From Ceratothoa steindachneri (lineage: Eukaryota; Arthropoda; Malacostraca; Isopoda; Cymothoidae), in NCBI GenBank assembly GCA_963969495.1, contig OZ018323.1, forward strand, positions 71,582,920 through 71,646,919: a stretch of 64,000 nt of DNA, read 5' to 3'. Position numbers and translations under genes: made by a program. Shown here piece after piece: positions 36,638-47,719 of this stretch. The notes under the pieces are model-generated. The model was given only the letters and a program-made list of their open reading frames with translations. It did not search any database and was not told the DNA's origin. The stretch's first letter is position 1; each line of letters opens with the position of its first letter.

Positions 36638-39416
36638 GGAGTCCTACACTAGGGGACTCCCTCAAAGTTCTTCTGTTCAATGCGAGGTCAATCAGGAATA
36701 AGTTTCTTGATCTCCGTGGCCTCGTAGTAACAGAGGAACCTGAGATGGTGGCCATAACGGAGTCGTGGATAAAAACCTCAAGCCGAGATTTTGAAGGTGA
36801 ATTCACGATTCCCGGTTACCAGCTCTTCCTGAAAGATAGGCCAGACAGAGAGGGTGGCAGTGTGATGTTGTATCTCAAGGATACTCTCAACTCGACGGAT
36901 TGCAACATCGTATCCGACAATGAACTACTAGGTGTTGACCTAGAGATAGGTCCTGCCAAATACAGGACCCTGGTGCTTTATAGACCTCCTGCCCAACTCG
37001 TTGAAAAGGACAGAGATCTGTACCAGCTACTAGGAGAACTTGTCGAAGACAGAGTGTGTATCGTCATGGGTGATTTCAACACACAAGTTGACTGGGAAAC
37101 CAGAGAACCCTGTGGCGAGAACGCACTACTCCTAGAGTTCACGAACAACGAGTTCCTCACTCAATGGGTGAGAGAGCCAACGAGAGGAGACAATATCCTC
37201 GACTTGGTTTTCACCTCTGAGGATGACATCGTTGAGGACCTCTCTGTTGGCGAAGAGCTCGGTGGCAGTGACCACCGACTAATTAGATTTGTAGTCAAAG
37301 TCCCCAAGGCAGAGCCTGCAACTAGTAAATCAAGGAAACTGGATTTGAGAAGAGCAGACTTTGCAGGTCTACGCGCGGGACTGACTAACGCGAGGCTAGA
37401 AGAGTGCGATAGTGTTGAAGACTCTTGGAACAGTTTCAAAACCACATTCATGAGTCTTCAATCGCGTTTTATTCCTCTGAAATGCCCCCATCGGTCTTCT
37501 GTTCAACCAAAGTGGTTTAATCGAGAAATCGGGCAACTGATAAAATGAAGAAGAGAAATGTGTACCGGCAATCGAAGATCTCGGGTGACTTTGACGAATA
37601 CCGGAGGCTAGCCAGGAGAGTGAAGTCCAGCATAAGGGCGGCTAAGCGGTCTGAGGAACTCCGAGTGGCGAGACTCTGTAAAGAGAATCCCAAGGAGTTT
37701 TTTGGATATGTGAACAGCCGTAAACCAATCCGTCGAACGATTGGCCCTTTGAGGAATGAGGAGGGGACATTAAAGCATTCAGATGCAGAAAATGCCAACC
37801 TCCTCAACGACTACTTCTCTTCAGTGTTTACTGAAGAGGGTGGTCCCATTCCCCAGCCAACGGATTCCTACTCGGGGGAAAAGCTGGAGGCAATAGACTT
37901 CAACGAAGGAGAAATAAAGAAAAAGATCGCTGACCTAAAGACGAATAAGTCCCCTGGACCGGACGGGTTTCTACCTAAAGTGTTGAAGGAAGTGTGCGAT
38001 GAAGCATCACGACATCTGTGCGCTATCTTTAACATGTCAATCCGGACCAAATGCGTTCCTAGAGACTGGCGTGAGGCGGAGGTGACTCCTATCTTCAAGA
38101 AAGGAGACCGTAACTAACCGTCGAACTACCGACCTATCAGTCTGACTTCGATAGTCGGTAAACTCATGGAAAGCATCATGGTGGACAAAGTGACGTCGTA
38201 TTTAGAGTCAAACCTGCTACTGAGGAGTTCCCAGCACGGCTTTCGAAGGCAACGGTCATGCCTGACGAACCTTGTAGAATTCTTCCACTTCGTTTTCAGT
38301 GAGCACGATCGGGACAAGGCGGTGGATGTGGTCTACCTAGACTTTCAGAAAGCCTTTGATAAGGTACCACACCGCCGCCTTCTCCGGAAAGTGCGAGCGC
38401 TTGGCATAGACGGAAAGGTAGCCGGCTGGATCGAGAACTGGCTAAGTGGCAGACGGCAACGGGTGGTGGTAAATGGAGAGTCTTCTGAGTGGGTGCTCGT
38501 TACTAGCGGGGTGCCTCAAGGTTCTGTCCTGGGACCACTACTATTCATCATCTACGTCAACGACATGGACGGTGACATGGTTGCCAAGATTTCCAAATTT
38601 GCCGATGATACCAAGCTTGGTATGAACGTTGCAAAAGATGGAAATACTGCCCGCCTGCAGGAAGATCTTGGGAAGATTGGGGAGTGGTCGGACACGTGGC
38701 AAATGCCTTTTAACGTGGGCAAATGCAAAGTGATGCATATCGGCCACAGAAACCCCCAATCTCAGTATATCCTTAAGGGCACTGCTCTTGAATCGAGTGA
38801 CACTGAGAAGAACCTAGGTGTAACAATCACTAGTGACCTCAAGTTCTCGAAACAGTGCATTGAGGCGGAGAAAAAGGCCCAAAGGATGCTAGGATATATT
38901 AAGCGCCAGTTTGGTTATCGGAACCAGGAGATTGTACTGTGCCTGTACAACTCACTTGTCCGACCGCACCTGGAGTATGCCGTACAATTTTGCAGTCCTT
39001 CATTGCGAAAGGACATCGCGAGATTGGAACGCGTACAAGCCAGGGCAACCAAGCTGATTCCCTCTATCCGACATAAAAGTTATGAGGATAGACTAAGGGA
39101 ATTAGATCTGTTCTCGCTGGAAACCCGTAGACTGCGTGGTCAGCTCATCGAAGTTTTCAAAATACTTCGAGGGTTCGACAATGTTGACTACGGGGATATT
39201 TTCACACTGAGTGAGAACAGAACGCGCAATCATGGCTTCAAACTTGAACTGAAGCGTTACAACCTCAATCTGTGTGGAAATTTTTTCACCTACAGTATCT
39301 GCGGTAAGCGAAACGCACTTCCAGTGGAAGTTGTCAACAGTGAATCTGTTGACCAGTTCAAGTCAAGGCTAGACAAAGTCTTGAAAAGTGGCCGTTTAGG
39401 GACGCAAAACAATTGA
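36637..39416 (+). pseudogene. CR1-like ORF2: endonuclease and reverse transcriptase, two lesions
   Basis: The endonuclease begins with LKVLLFNARSIRNKF, just after the ORF1 stop and in another frame, but the first in-frame ATG is 36745, inside the domain. Blocks ITESWIK, MGDFNTQVDW and GGSDHRLIR are all intact. A frameshift near 37545 separates endonuclease from RT, and one in-frame TAA (38115) interrupts KKGDRN-PSNYRPISL. RT then runs open to 39416: QHGFRRQRSCL, VYLDFQKAFDKVPH, GVPQGSVLGPLLFIIYVND, KFADDTKLG (FADD at 38598-38609) and a thumb. All catalytic residues are present, so the copy was recently functional or can be read as two or three pieces of one ORF. The missing ATG suggests reinitiation after ORF1 or a lost start. 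Confidence 0.85.
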
Positions 39417-39640
39417 GCAGCCTTGTGCCCGCTCAATTGCTAGTCCAGAGGTACCCTCTTTGAATGGACCGCAAGGTCTCCTAGGGTACCTTCTTTCCTT
39501 GTTGTTACTCCTTGTTGTAACTGAGTGATGAAATCACCCAGATGATTAACCAGAACAGAAGAGCTGATTGTCGCCCCAGATTCCCCAGCTCCGCCAACCG
39601 AGTGGCTGGCGGAGACGAAGTGCCGTTCTATGCGTAAAAT

Positions 39641-40346
39641 GAGAAAATACCTGTGAAAACAAGATCAAAAATAAGTATAAAGAAAAAACTCGAAAAATTA
39701 CTATGACAACTTACCGAAATAGACTACCCTATCAAGAAAAAAAAAACCCGATTACGACGAAACTTCAATAGAAGAAGACATCCAAAGAAGAAAGAAAAAA
39801 CAATAATACTTATAAAACACACACACAATAAAACAAAACCATAAGCACGCACTTAAATATATTTAAAACATAAACAAAGTAAGCAATGCACAACATAAAC
39901 CATAAAAAACTAAAGTTGCTAAGACAAAGGGCTTGAACGCCATAATAATTATAATTTTATAATTATTACAAAAAACGAATACAACAACAATGAATTCACG
40001 CATCCAACAAAATAAATAAAAGTGATAAGTCTGATCACCAGACCCTAGGCATCTCTTTGCGCCTCTACCACACTTTTTTCTCTCTTCTCCACTTGTCTAT
40101 TTTCTCTTTCTCTCCACACACCCTATCGTCCTCCCCTCACATGCACCCCCACTCAAACAAAGTCAAAGTCAAAGTCAATGAATAATACGATTTTTGTTCA
40201 TCACCTGAAGATGACCTAACACGGTAGAAAGACATCTAAAAACAAAGAATATCCTCGCGCATGTTTTTTCTCTCCTCGAATACCCCGTTAAAAAACTCGT
40301 AAGAAATATTAAGAAAATACAAATTAAAATTAATAACGCTGCCATA

Positions 40347-40348
<2 letters not shown>
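39641..40348. other. AT-rich spacer
   Basis: A-rich on the plus strand after the LINE, then a C/T-rich stretch (40050-40150), a triplicated AAGTC near 40160 and the hammerhead-like motif at 40204. No gene recognised. Confidence 0.4.
40204..40236 (+). other. Possible degenerate hammerhead-ribozyme core
   Basis: CTGAAGA fits the conserved CUGANGA box. It is followed by a short potential stem (ACC with GGT) and then GAAA. Flanking stems I and III were not convincingly paired. Hammerhead motifs are known in Penelope-like elements and retrozymes of invertebrates. This could be chance. Confidence 0.25.

Positions 40349-40397
<49 letters not shown>
40349..40397. repeat. (AT)n microsatellite, about 49 bp
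   Basis: Uninterrupted alternating TA. Confidence 0.97.
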
Positions 40398-40400
<3 letters not shown>

Positions 40401-40500
40401 CACATTGCTGAGACAACGAAATGTTTGCTTGGCGAGGATTCAGGTTTGTTGCAGTTAATTCATCTACGTATTAGTTTGAGTTTTAAGTGAAGGATGGATG

Positions 40501-40790
40501 GGAAGGTGTAAATTTGTTGTAGTTTGAGATTTGAAACCAAAAGACTTGATAACCCTAAGCAAGTAGATTAAAAAATCAATGATTGAAGAGATGTTGCTCT
40601 TACAATGTTTAAAGAGACGCTACTTGAGCTTCTTTTGAGTTTGAAGTTTAAAATTGTGGAAAAGGTGAATTCGTTGTAGTTTGAGTGGTAAAAACAAAAG
40701 AGTCTATAATTCTAAGTTAGTAGATTAAAGGAATGAAAGACAAAAGTGATGTTGATCTTCGAACGTCTGGAGAGATTGTATGGATCGTTT
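40501..40790. repeat. Diverged tandem duplication, about 159-bp unit
   Basis: The segment starting AAGGTG with TTGTTGTAGTTTGAG (40503) recurs at 40662 as AAGGTG with TCGTTGTAGTTTGAG. Further matching stretches follow: AAAAG, GTAGATTAAA, GATGTTG and GGAGAG. The two copies differ by many substitutions and small indels. Function unknown. Confidence 0.65.
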
Positions 40791-42530
40791 ATCTCAGCGG
40801 CAGCTAAGGAGGGTATCCATGCACCAAAAACTTCTTTATGACCCCGACAGGAAAACAGGATCCCTCCCTCGGGGCCACTAGTCTTTCCAGTCAATACCGA
40901 TAATTCTAACTGCTTTGCAATTAGAATTCAGCAATATCCTTCTTGTGTGAAGATCCTTTGCACCTAGTACAGCTTGGGATTCAATTTAACATCTTCAAAT
41001 ATTCAACATCTTTTCCAGCATCTTATACCATCACTCTCTTTTCAAATTTTTAACCTCATTAGACTTTTCCCTTTAATATGCCGGCATATTTTCATCCTTA
41101 TGTGAATACTCAGCTTGAAATCTGTGGGTAGCTCATAAACTTTTTACTACTTCCTGATGGCTCACTTCCCAAGTACCTTTCACTCTGTATAATTTAACAA
41201 ATTCAGTAAAAATAGAAAAGAAGTATTAAAAAATTCATGCTTTTAGATTAACTTATATATCGGTTCTCTCTCTAAGAATTACATTAAAAATTTCCTCATA
41301 ATTCAGGCATAATAAAACTAAGAGATATAATATTTAAAAGGCTGTGCAACATCGTTTTACTACGGACATCTTTATCTGCTCGATATATTGACTTAAAGGC
41401 AAACGATCATGCATTAATCTGTTAGTATTTATACCCAAAGTTAAACATGAGTTGTAATTCGTTAATGATAGATCTATTTTAGGTCAAAATTAAAAAGATA
41501 AAAATTGTAGTTCTATAACTGAGTTTTTTCAACGGTAATATTGAAGAATTTTAATTTTTTCAAAGGAAACTAAGTTTTATAACATTTTCTAAGAGTTTTT
41601 CCTTTTCCTAAATAATGTCTCTCTTATTTTGTCACTGTAAAAGCTACTCGCTGAGTCAATTGCTCCCTTAGGACGCAAGTTGGTAATTCAACATGTTATA
41701 ATAAAATTCCCTCTTTTTTGAATGAGCAAGTAGAAGTGAGACCTAACAAACTGATGGTGGAAAAGAAATATTTTCCTCTTATTTTTCTCTTATTTATTTC
41801 TTCTGATGGAAAGGATGTTTTAGAAGAGCAGGCGAAAGACTATTTGTAGAACGCAATAACTAAAATGGTAAAAGGAATATAAAAGGTAGGCACGAAGCCG
41901 TATTTGCCTGTGGAAAGCGTTGAATGGCGAAAATAAAAGAACATAAATATGGAATGCAACGAGATATGAAAGGCTCTTTCTGGTGCGAAGGTAGAAAAGA
42001 CCAGGCTGAAACTCTAGTTTAAAACCATTTGACATAGAGAAAAGGTCATTATTTTAATTTTAATAAAAATTATTAAATACAAAAAAATATTGAATAACTG
42101 CGCCGTTATTATATGCTATAGATTTGTTTGGACTAAATGTGGACAGACTGGAAAATAATATAATTAACGATGTAACCAACTAAGCACAAATGAAAATTAT
42201 GATGTAACCAAGAATGTAACTTTCTCTTCGTAGACAATGAATGAGTGAAGAGCTAAACAAAACAGAAAAAAAGATAAACACTAAGTAATGAAATAATGTA
42301 AAATTATTCAGATACCAAACTCTGTAACTGAACATTTTGATGCACGTAAATAGACGTAGCTAACTACTCTTGGTACCAGGCCGTATCACAAACCTACAGC
42401 AACAAATTCCTAAAAAAGTACTTAAAATCGGCTATTAATTTAATTAAAGCACCAAAAGGTGTTATATAACAGTAATAACAACTTCATACAAAGATTAGAG
42501 TCCCAAAATTAGGGACTCGAACTCTCTGTC
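40791..42530. other. AT-rich intergenic DNA
   Basis: No gene, RNA gene or clear repeat recognised. Confidence 0.45.
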
Positions 42531-42580
42531 AGAAAATCTCATTTCTAAACATAGCAGAAAATCTCATTTCTAAACATAGC
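42531..42580. repeat. Perfect 25-bp tandem duplication
   Basis: Two identical 25-bp units (42531-42555 and 42556-42580), each starting AGAAAATCTC and ending AACATAGC. Identity implies a recent slippage or insertion event. Confidence 0.95.
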
Positions 42581-43535
42581 AAATTGATCCGTTCCGCAAA
42601 AAGTTAAATTAATAGACTCTAATCTCCAATATGGATTGAATCTACTACGATATATGTGTTCTAATGAAACATTTACTTCGAAAAATGGAACTAGACTGTG
42701 CAATGATCAAAATAGAGAAGTAGTCGTTTGTTTCTAACGAATGAACCCGACAATTCTCAGGATTGACTCGTGAAGCTGTTAAAGGGGGTTTTAGTATCGA
42801 TCTGCCCTCTTTTAAAGGTCTTATATTTCTCACTGTGAACGGAATTTAACGTGGAATCTGAACCACATGTATCTAAAAAGTGTTGCAGCCCTCAGAACAT
42901 GGGGTTAAAAGGGAATCCATTAAGCTAATAACCACATATCATATGATGTGGTTTAAATTTGCTTTAATTGAATTAGAAGTTACGATTAAGCTATGCCGTA
43001 GCCTCTTGGAAGGTTAAATTAATCTGATAAATAAGTTCAAAATAACTTTTGAATCTAAAACTGAGAAATCTCGGAATAATCCAAAAAGGTTTTAAAATTC
43101 GATAAATTATGTGAGTTCTAATAGAGATCGATGTCTCTGTGATTAAACATCCGACTCCATTGTACCTGCAGTTACGGAAATTATGCCCCATTACTTAATA
43201 GCGTATAGTGTTTTTCTCATTGTATTTTCGTGATCAGGCTTCTCTCTTCTTACCTTTCTAATTATTTAATTGATTAAACTCGTCAATGCAACTTTATTGT
43301 TTTTTTAGCTGATTTTATGAACATTTTGATTTACTAACTCCAAAAATTACATTGGCTTTGCTCAATCAGGGCAACTTTTTGATTTATCGCCACATGATGT
43401 TTTTTTTAAGTACTTTTACATGAACTGATATTTTCTCTTTATATGAAGCAAAAAAATATTTCCTTTTTCTTTATGTAAACGAATTCTTAGGAGTTTCCAT
43501 GAGGAGTTTTTTAACTAATTGGTATTCTTCTTTTC
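42581..43535. other. AT-rich intergenic DNA
   Basis: No gene recognised. It ends in a pyrimidine tract and CAG in front of the family B fragment. Confidence 0.45.
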
Positions 43536-43619
43536 CAGGTGAATAAAATGGATTCACCCAGTGGATCTGGCAAAAATAAGCCCGATGTATTCTGCTACAT
43601 CTGCGCCGATTACACATAG
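43536..43619 (+). pseudogene. Family B N-terminal fragment with acceptor-like site
   Basis: TTCTTTTCCAG precedes ATG 43548. The frame reads MDSPSGSGKNKPD then VFCYICADYT and stops. The CYIC pair in a FCxIC context matches the first zinc cluster of the family B relic at 4660 (FCFICG). The rest of the family B coding region is missing; Tc1-like sequence follows almost at once, so the fragment was probably interrupted or deleted. Confidence 0.55.
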
Positions 43620-43639
43620 ATTATGGAGATATTTGTTAA

Positions 43640-44530
43640 TGGTTTGCATCAAGGAGCACCAAATTTAGGATCATTAATAACTTTATAAAGACTTGTTACA
43701 CTACTGTGAAGAAGACTAATGTACACCGAAGAGCTGAAAATGACGCCAATGTTGCCTGTTAGTAAAGTGCAAGCTTAAGGATAGTGTTAACCTCACTTTC
43801 AAGGTTGCTCACACTTCAGCGGGCCTAGTGAGTCGTATACGTTTCGACAAAAGTTTTTAGTCTAGACAGGGTACTAGGGAGCCTCTTCTCCTCAAGAAGA
43901 AACTTACGAATAAGGTCGTTTCGTTTTAAGAATCTACTGTGTAAGACTGTGGCAGAGTGATATTTTCCTACGATGCTCACTTCCGCTTGTTTAGAGCTTC
44001 TAAAAAATCCCTCGTGAGGAAAAGAAAAGTGGAGCCCTCTTACGAGTGCTATGTCGTGCTTACAGTGAAACCTCCAAACACTTTCCGTGTCTAGTGCTGT
44101 TTCTCATCTAAGGAAAATGGATCACTAGCAAATTTGCCAAAGAATACTGTCATGAATGGCACCAAATCGTGTTTCATCAGCCCCTTCTTTCAACAATTCA
44201 GGACTCATCTAGGGATGATAACTGCAATTTTGAGTATGATGGCGCACTATTTTATGTATACAGAAAAAGCAATAATAAAGTTCTTGGCTGAAAATAGCAA
44301 AGAACCATTTAAACCTTGAACATGTAATTCACCAGATTTGAACTCAATACATAATTTATGTGCGATAATCAAACTGGTGGTTTATAAACAGAAGCCATCC
44401 AATTGGAGACAGTTGTGGGTGCTTATTTAACAAAAATGGAGGAATATCAGTCAAGATATCATCACACATTTGGTATCCAGCCTCCCAAGACGAATTGAAG
44501 CAGTCCTGACAAACAAGGAACATCATTGTA
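43640..44530 (+). mobile_element. Tc1-like transposase relic
   Basis: Plus-strand frames keep, in order, LLLKKKLTNKVV, VIFSYDAHFRLFRASKK, SYECYVVLTVKPPNTFRV, CCFSSKENGSLANLPKNTVMNG, SPDLNSIHNL, YKQKPSNWRQLW, and SLPRRIEAVLTNKEHHCKY at the C-terminus. This is the standard Tc1 order. The first catalytic block FSDEAHF reads FSYDAHF, so the first Asp is lost. SPDLN keeps the third-block Asp. Stops and frame changes occur between blocks. Terminal inverted repeats were not identified. Confidence 0.72.
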
Positions 44531-44989
44531 AATATTGACTGCGCGCATTAAATTAAGTCTGCTTATTAATAAAATAGGTTTGCGCTTCAATTTCTTTTAT
44601 ATTTCAAATTATGATACAAACAAGATGCAGTTTTTTATTAGTTCTATTAATTTTATTAGATCAAAAATAATATAAGTCTCAAAACATTTGGCCACGACTG
44701 TAGAAAAAGAGATTATAGTAAATAAATGCTTGGTTTCGTATATGAGTCAATATTATGCCATGTACCTTAAAAGAATCAATCTCATTTACAGTATATTGGT
44801 GTTTACTCTCGGAATATTTAGTTAGGTATCGCTACAAGGTAATTTATTGAAACAACGTTGAATTTTCTTTTAATATTCGACATAATTAAATACACTTCTG
44901 TTGTGATTTTTTTTAATGAGCCGCGACATTATTCTATTTTTCGAGCAGTGTCATTCAAACGTATTTTCTATTATATGCAAGAGTGTCAA

Positions 44990-45985
44990 GATGTAAGTGA
45001 AAAGAATCGAGATCTGTGTTCTACTACGCATAGGCCACAACAAGGGTGACATCGCCAAGCTGCTTAACGTCAGCTGGATGACCATCAACAGAATCTTGGA
45101 GAGGCCTAATAACGGAGAAGAACTCAAAGATCTACTTGGTTCAGACATACCTCACGTTCTCATACGTTTGGCTTTGGCAATAGCCTTCGAAAGTGATATG
45201 AAGCTCAAAAGAACTGCACTCAAGAAGAAGAACAAAATCACGGTGGTAACGATGTCGAAAGGCGTCAAGGAGGAAGGCTGCAAGAGCTTGAGTTTTTTGC
45301 AAAAGCCTTTGTTGGCCGAATGTATGCGAGAACAACGTTGGAAGCAGTGTCGTCGCCTTTTCAACGATTTGAAGATTCATTGCAATCGAAATATCTTTCT
45401 TTATTTTACCACTAAAAATATATTTACGGTCGATCCTATCATCAACAAGCAGAACAACCGCGTAGTAAGCTTCGGCCAGGACGCCTTTGAAGTTCGCTAC
45501 GTGTCCACGAACAAGCACCCGGCCTCAGTGGTGATTCTCAGCGTCGGTATTTCGAATGCCGTGATGATGCCGCCGGTTACGTTCGTGGTCAATTACAAAC
45601 TCACCGCAACCGAATACAGAAACATTTTTGCCACGAAAGACCTGCCATGGGTGAAAAAGATCACGAAGTAAGCCGGCCTCATCTTTCCGCAGGGTGGTGC
45701 CCCGGCCGACACGGCCAAGACCGTGCAAGTGTCATTGTGGTTGAACCTGAACGTCTGGTCGAAGGCTTTTAGCTGCTGCAGTCGCCCGACCTTAATCCCA
45801 TCGACTAAAGCGTGTGGCTGCATGTCGAGGGGAAGGCAAGCGAAGTCAGACAAGGCAACTTCCACGAGCCTAACTTGTCCTTCAACCGTGTGTGGGCCAG
45901 CATGAATTAGGACTTCGTCCGCAATATGTACGTGGCCTTCAGGTCTGGCCTCGACCGCATGCTCGCCGTCTATGGTGTTTGAAAT
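44990..45985 (+). mobile_element. Mariner/Tc1-type transposase relic
   Basis: An open frame from about 44997 encodes RIEICVLLRIGHNKGDIAKL and VSWMTINRILER (helix-turn-helix), then a linker, the degraded first catalytic block, FTVDPIINKQNNRVVSFGQD, HPASVVILSVGISN, and LPWVKKITK then stop (45669). Beyond the stop, broken frames give FPQGGAPADTAKTVQ (normally FQQDGAPAHTAKTVQ), PDLNPID and VRNMYVAFRSGLDRM. The first catalytic Asp block is scrambled and the second reads QG instead of QD; the third Asp survives. At over 200 residues it is one of the longest open stretches of a DNA transposase here. Confidence 0.75.
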
Positions 45986-46004
45986 TTAATTTTGTGTTAA
46001 AATT

Positions 46005-46825
46005 AAAAATTTACTAAAAGTACAAAATGTACGTAAATGATTAAATGTGCTAAATGTACCAAAATACTAAGTGTGCTAAATGTACTAAAAGTATTAGATG
46101 TGTTAAAGTACCAAATATACTAAGGTACTAAATGTGCTAAAAGTACTAAATGTGCTAAAAGTACTAAAATGTGGTAAATGTACTAAATATTAATAAATGT
46201 AATAAAAATACTAAATGTCCAAAACTATTAAATATATTAAAGGTGGCAAAAGAACAAAATGTACTAATGTGATAAAAATACAAAATATACTAAATGTGAT
46301 AAAACTACTGTATATACAATGTGATGAAAGTACCAAATTTAATAAAAGTACGCAATGTACTTAAATAATCAAATCTGCTTAATATAATAAATGGGCTAGA
46401 AGTAAAAAAATACTAAATATACTAAATGCGCTAAAAGTGGAACATTCGCTAAAAGTATAAAATATACTAAAAGTACTAAATATACTGAATATGCTAAACA
46501 TGCAAATTTACTAGTTACAAAATGTACAAAAAATAATAAATGTGCTAAATTTACTAGAAGTACTAAATGTATGAGAAGTACTAAATCTACTAAATGTGAT
46601 AAACCACAAAATTTACTAAAAGCATGAAATGTATTAAATGTGCTAAAAGTAGTAAATGTGGTTAATGGTTTAAACGCAATAAATATACTAAATGTGCTCG
46701 CGTACGAAATGTTCTAAAAGTAAAAATGACTAAATATACTAAATGGGCTAAAAGTAGAGAATATCATAAGTGAACTAACAGTACTAAAAGTAACTAATAT
46801 AATAAAAATGTACTAATAATATAAT
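46005..46825. repeat. Degenerate short tandem array, TACTAAATGTGCTAAAAG type
   Basis: About 820 bp built from variants of TACTAAATG, TGCTAAAAG and TACTAAAAG, giving a roughly 9-bp subunit and an 18-bp higher unit. Best preserved near 46130-46175. It lies exactly between two mariner-type relics. It is stop-rich in every frame. Confidence 0.85.
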
Positions 46826-46858
46826 CTACCATTCGAGAACCAAAAGATGAGTCTACAT

Positions 46859-47716
46859 ACAAGGGGCGGTCAATAAGTTTTGCGAATCGGTAGGGCAAAA
46901 CAGAGGAAGGGGGATGGCTGTTTGTGGGGGTGTTAGGACAAGTTATGACAAGTCAGGATCTGCAGCCGCACGCTACTGCCTCGTCTATTTAAGAAGCAGT
47001 AGCTGATCGCAGATCGTCAGTCACAAATTTTTCAACAATGGAGAAGGTTGAGCACCGCGAAATGATCAAGTTTTTGACCAAGGAAGGCAAGAATGCAAAA
47101 GAGATCCATGAACGCATGGTTGCAGTGTACACCGACACCGCCCTTCCTATGCAACCATTGCTCGCTAGAATAGGAAGTTCTGCCATGGTCGTGAGTCACT
47201 TGAAGATGACCCCGTCAGACGTGACTAACGAGAACAATGTGGCCCGTGTGGAGAGGAGGATCCTCGAAAATCGACGTGTGAAGGGCGAAGAAATCGAGCG
47301 AGAACTTGGAATATCACATGGAAGTATTATCAACATCATCCACGGCAATTTTGCCATGACCAACGTCTCTGCCCGTTGGGTCCCTAGAAACCTCACGAAA
47401 TCTCACGCCCGATGATCGACTTGCACAAGTTGCCCTGCGCGAGTGCGGATTCGAGGAGTCAACCATCCCCATACAGTCCAGATCTGGCCTCTAGCGACTA
47501 CTTTTTATTCCGCCAGCTCAAGGCTGCACTGCGTGGACGTCAGTTTGGGGACGATGAAGATCTCCAGCTCGCCGACCAGGAGTGGATTGAACAGCAGTCG
47601 GCAGATTTCTGGTTGTCAGGAATTCGAAGCCTCAGGGACAAGTGGCGCAAGTGCATTGAAGTTGAGGGTAGTTATATTGAAAAATAATAAAACACTTTTC
47701 CTTATATCTCGTCCTT
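46859..47716 (+). mobile_element. Mariner-like element with internal deletion
   Basis: ATG 47038 opens MEKVEHREMIKFLTKEGKNA, KEIHERMVAVYTD (first helix-turn-helix), NENNVARVERRILENRRVKG, ELGISHGSIINIIH (second helix-turn-helix) and SARWVPRNLTKSH. The frame then stops at about 47413. In another frame PYSPDLASSDYFLFRQLKAA leads to IEVEGSYIEK and a stop at about 47685. The regions carrying the first and second catalytic Asp are missing, so about a third of the usual 340-350 residues is deleted. A possible end TACAAGGGGCGG lies at about 46857, and CGTCCTTAAC near 47710 could be its imperfect inverted partner. Confidence 0.78.
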
Positions 47717-47719
47717 AAC

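Larger units (their letters stand above)
34917..39640 (+). mobile_element. CR1-like LINE, nearly complete and young
   Basis: Plus strand. A GC-rich 5' region (about 34917-35455) is followed by intact ORF1 (35456-36637), ORF2 with endonuclease and RT (about 36637-39416, two lesions), and a short 3' region to about 39640. ORF1 with a zinc finger plus SGNH esterase and ORF2 with endonuclease plus RT is the CR1/L2-type layout. The GC content is well above the flanks. Exact ends are estimates: no target-site duplication or 3' microsatellite tail was verified. Confidence 0.8.
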
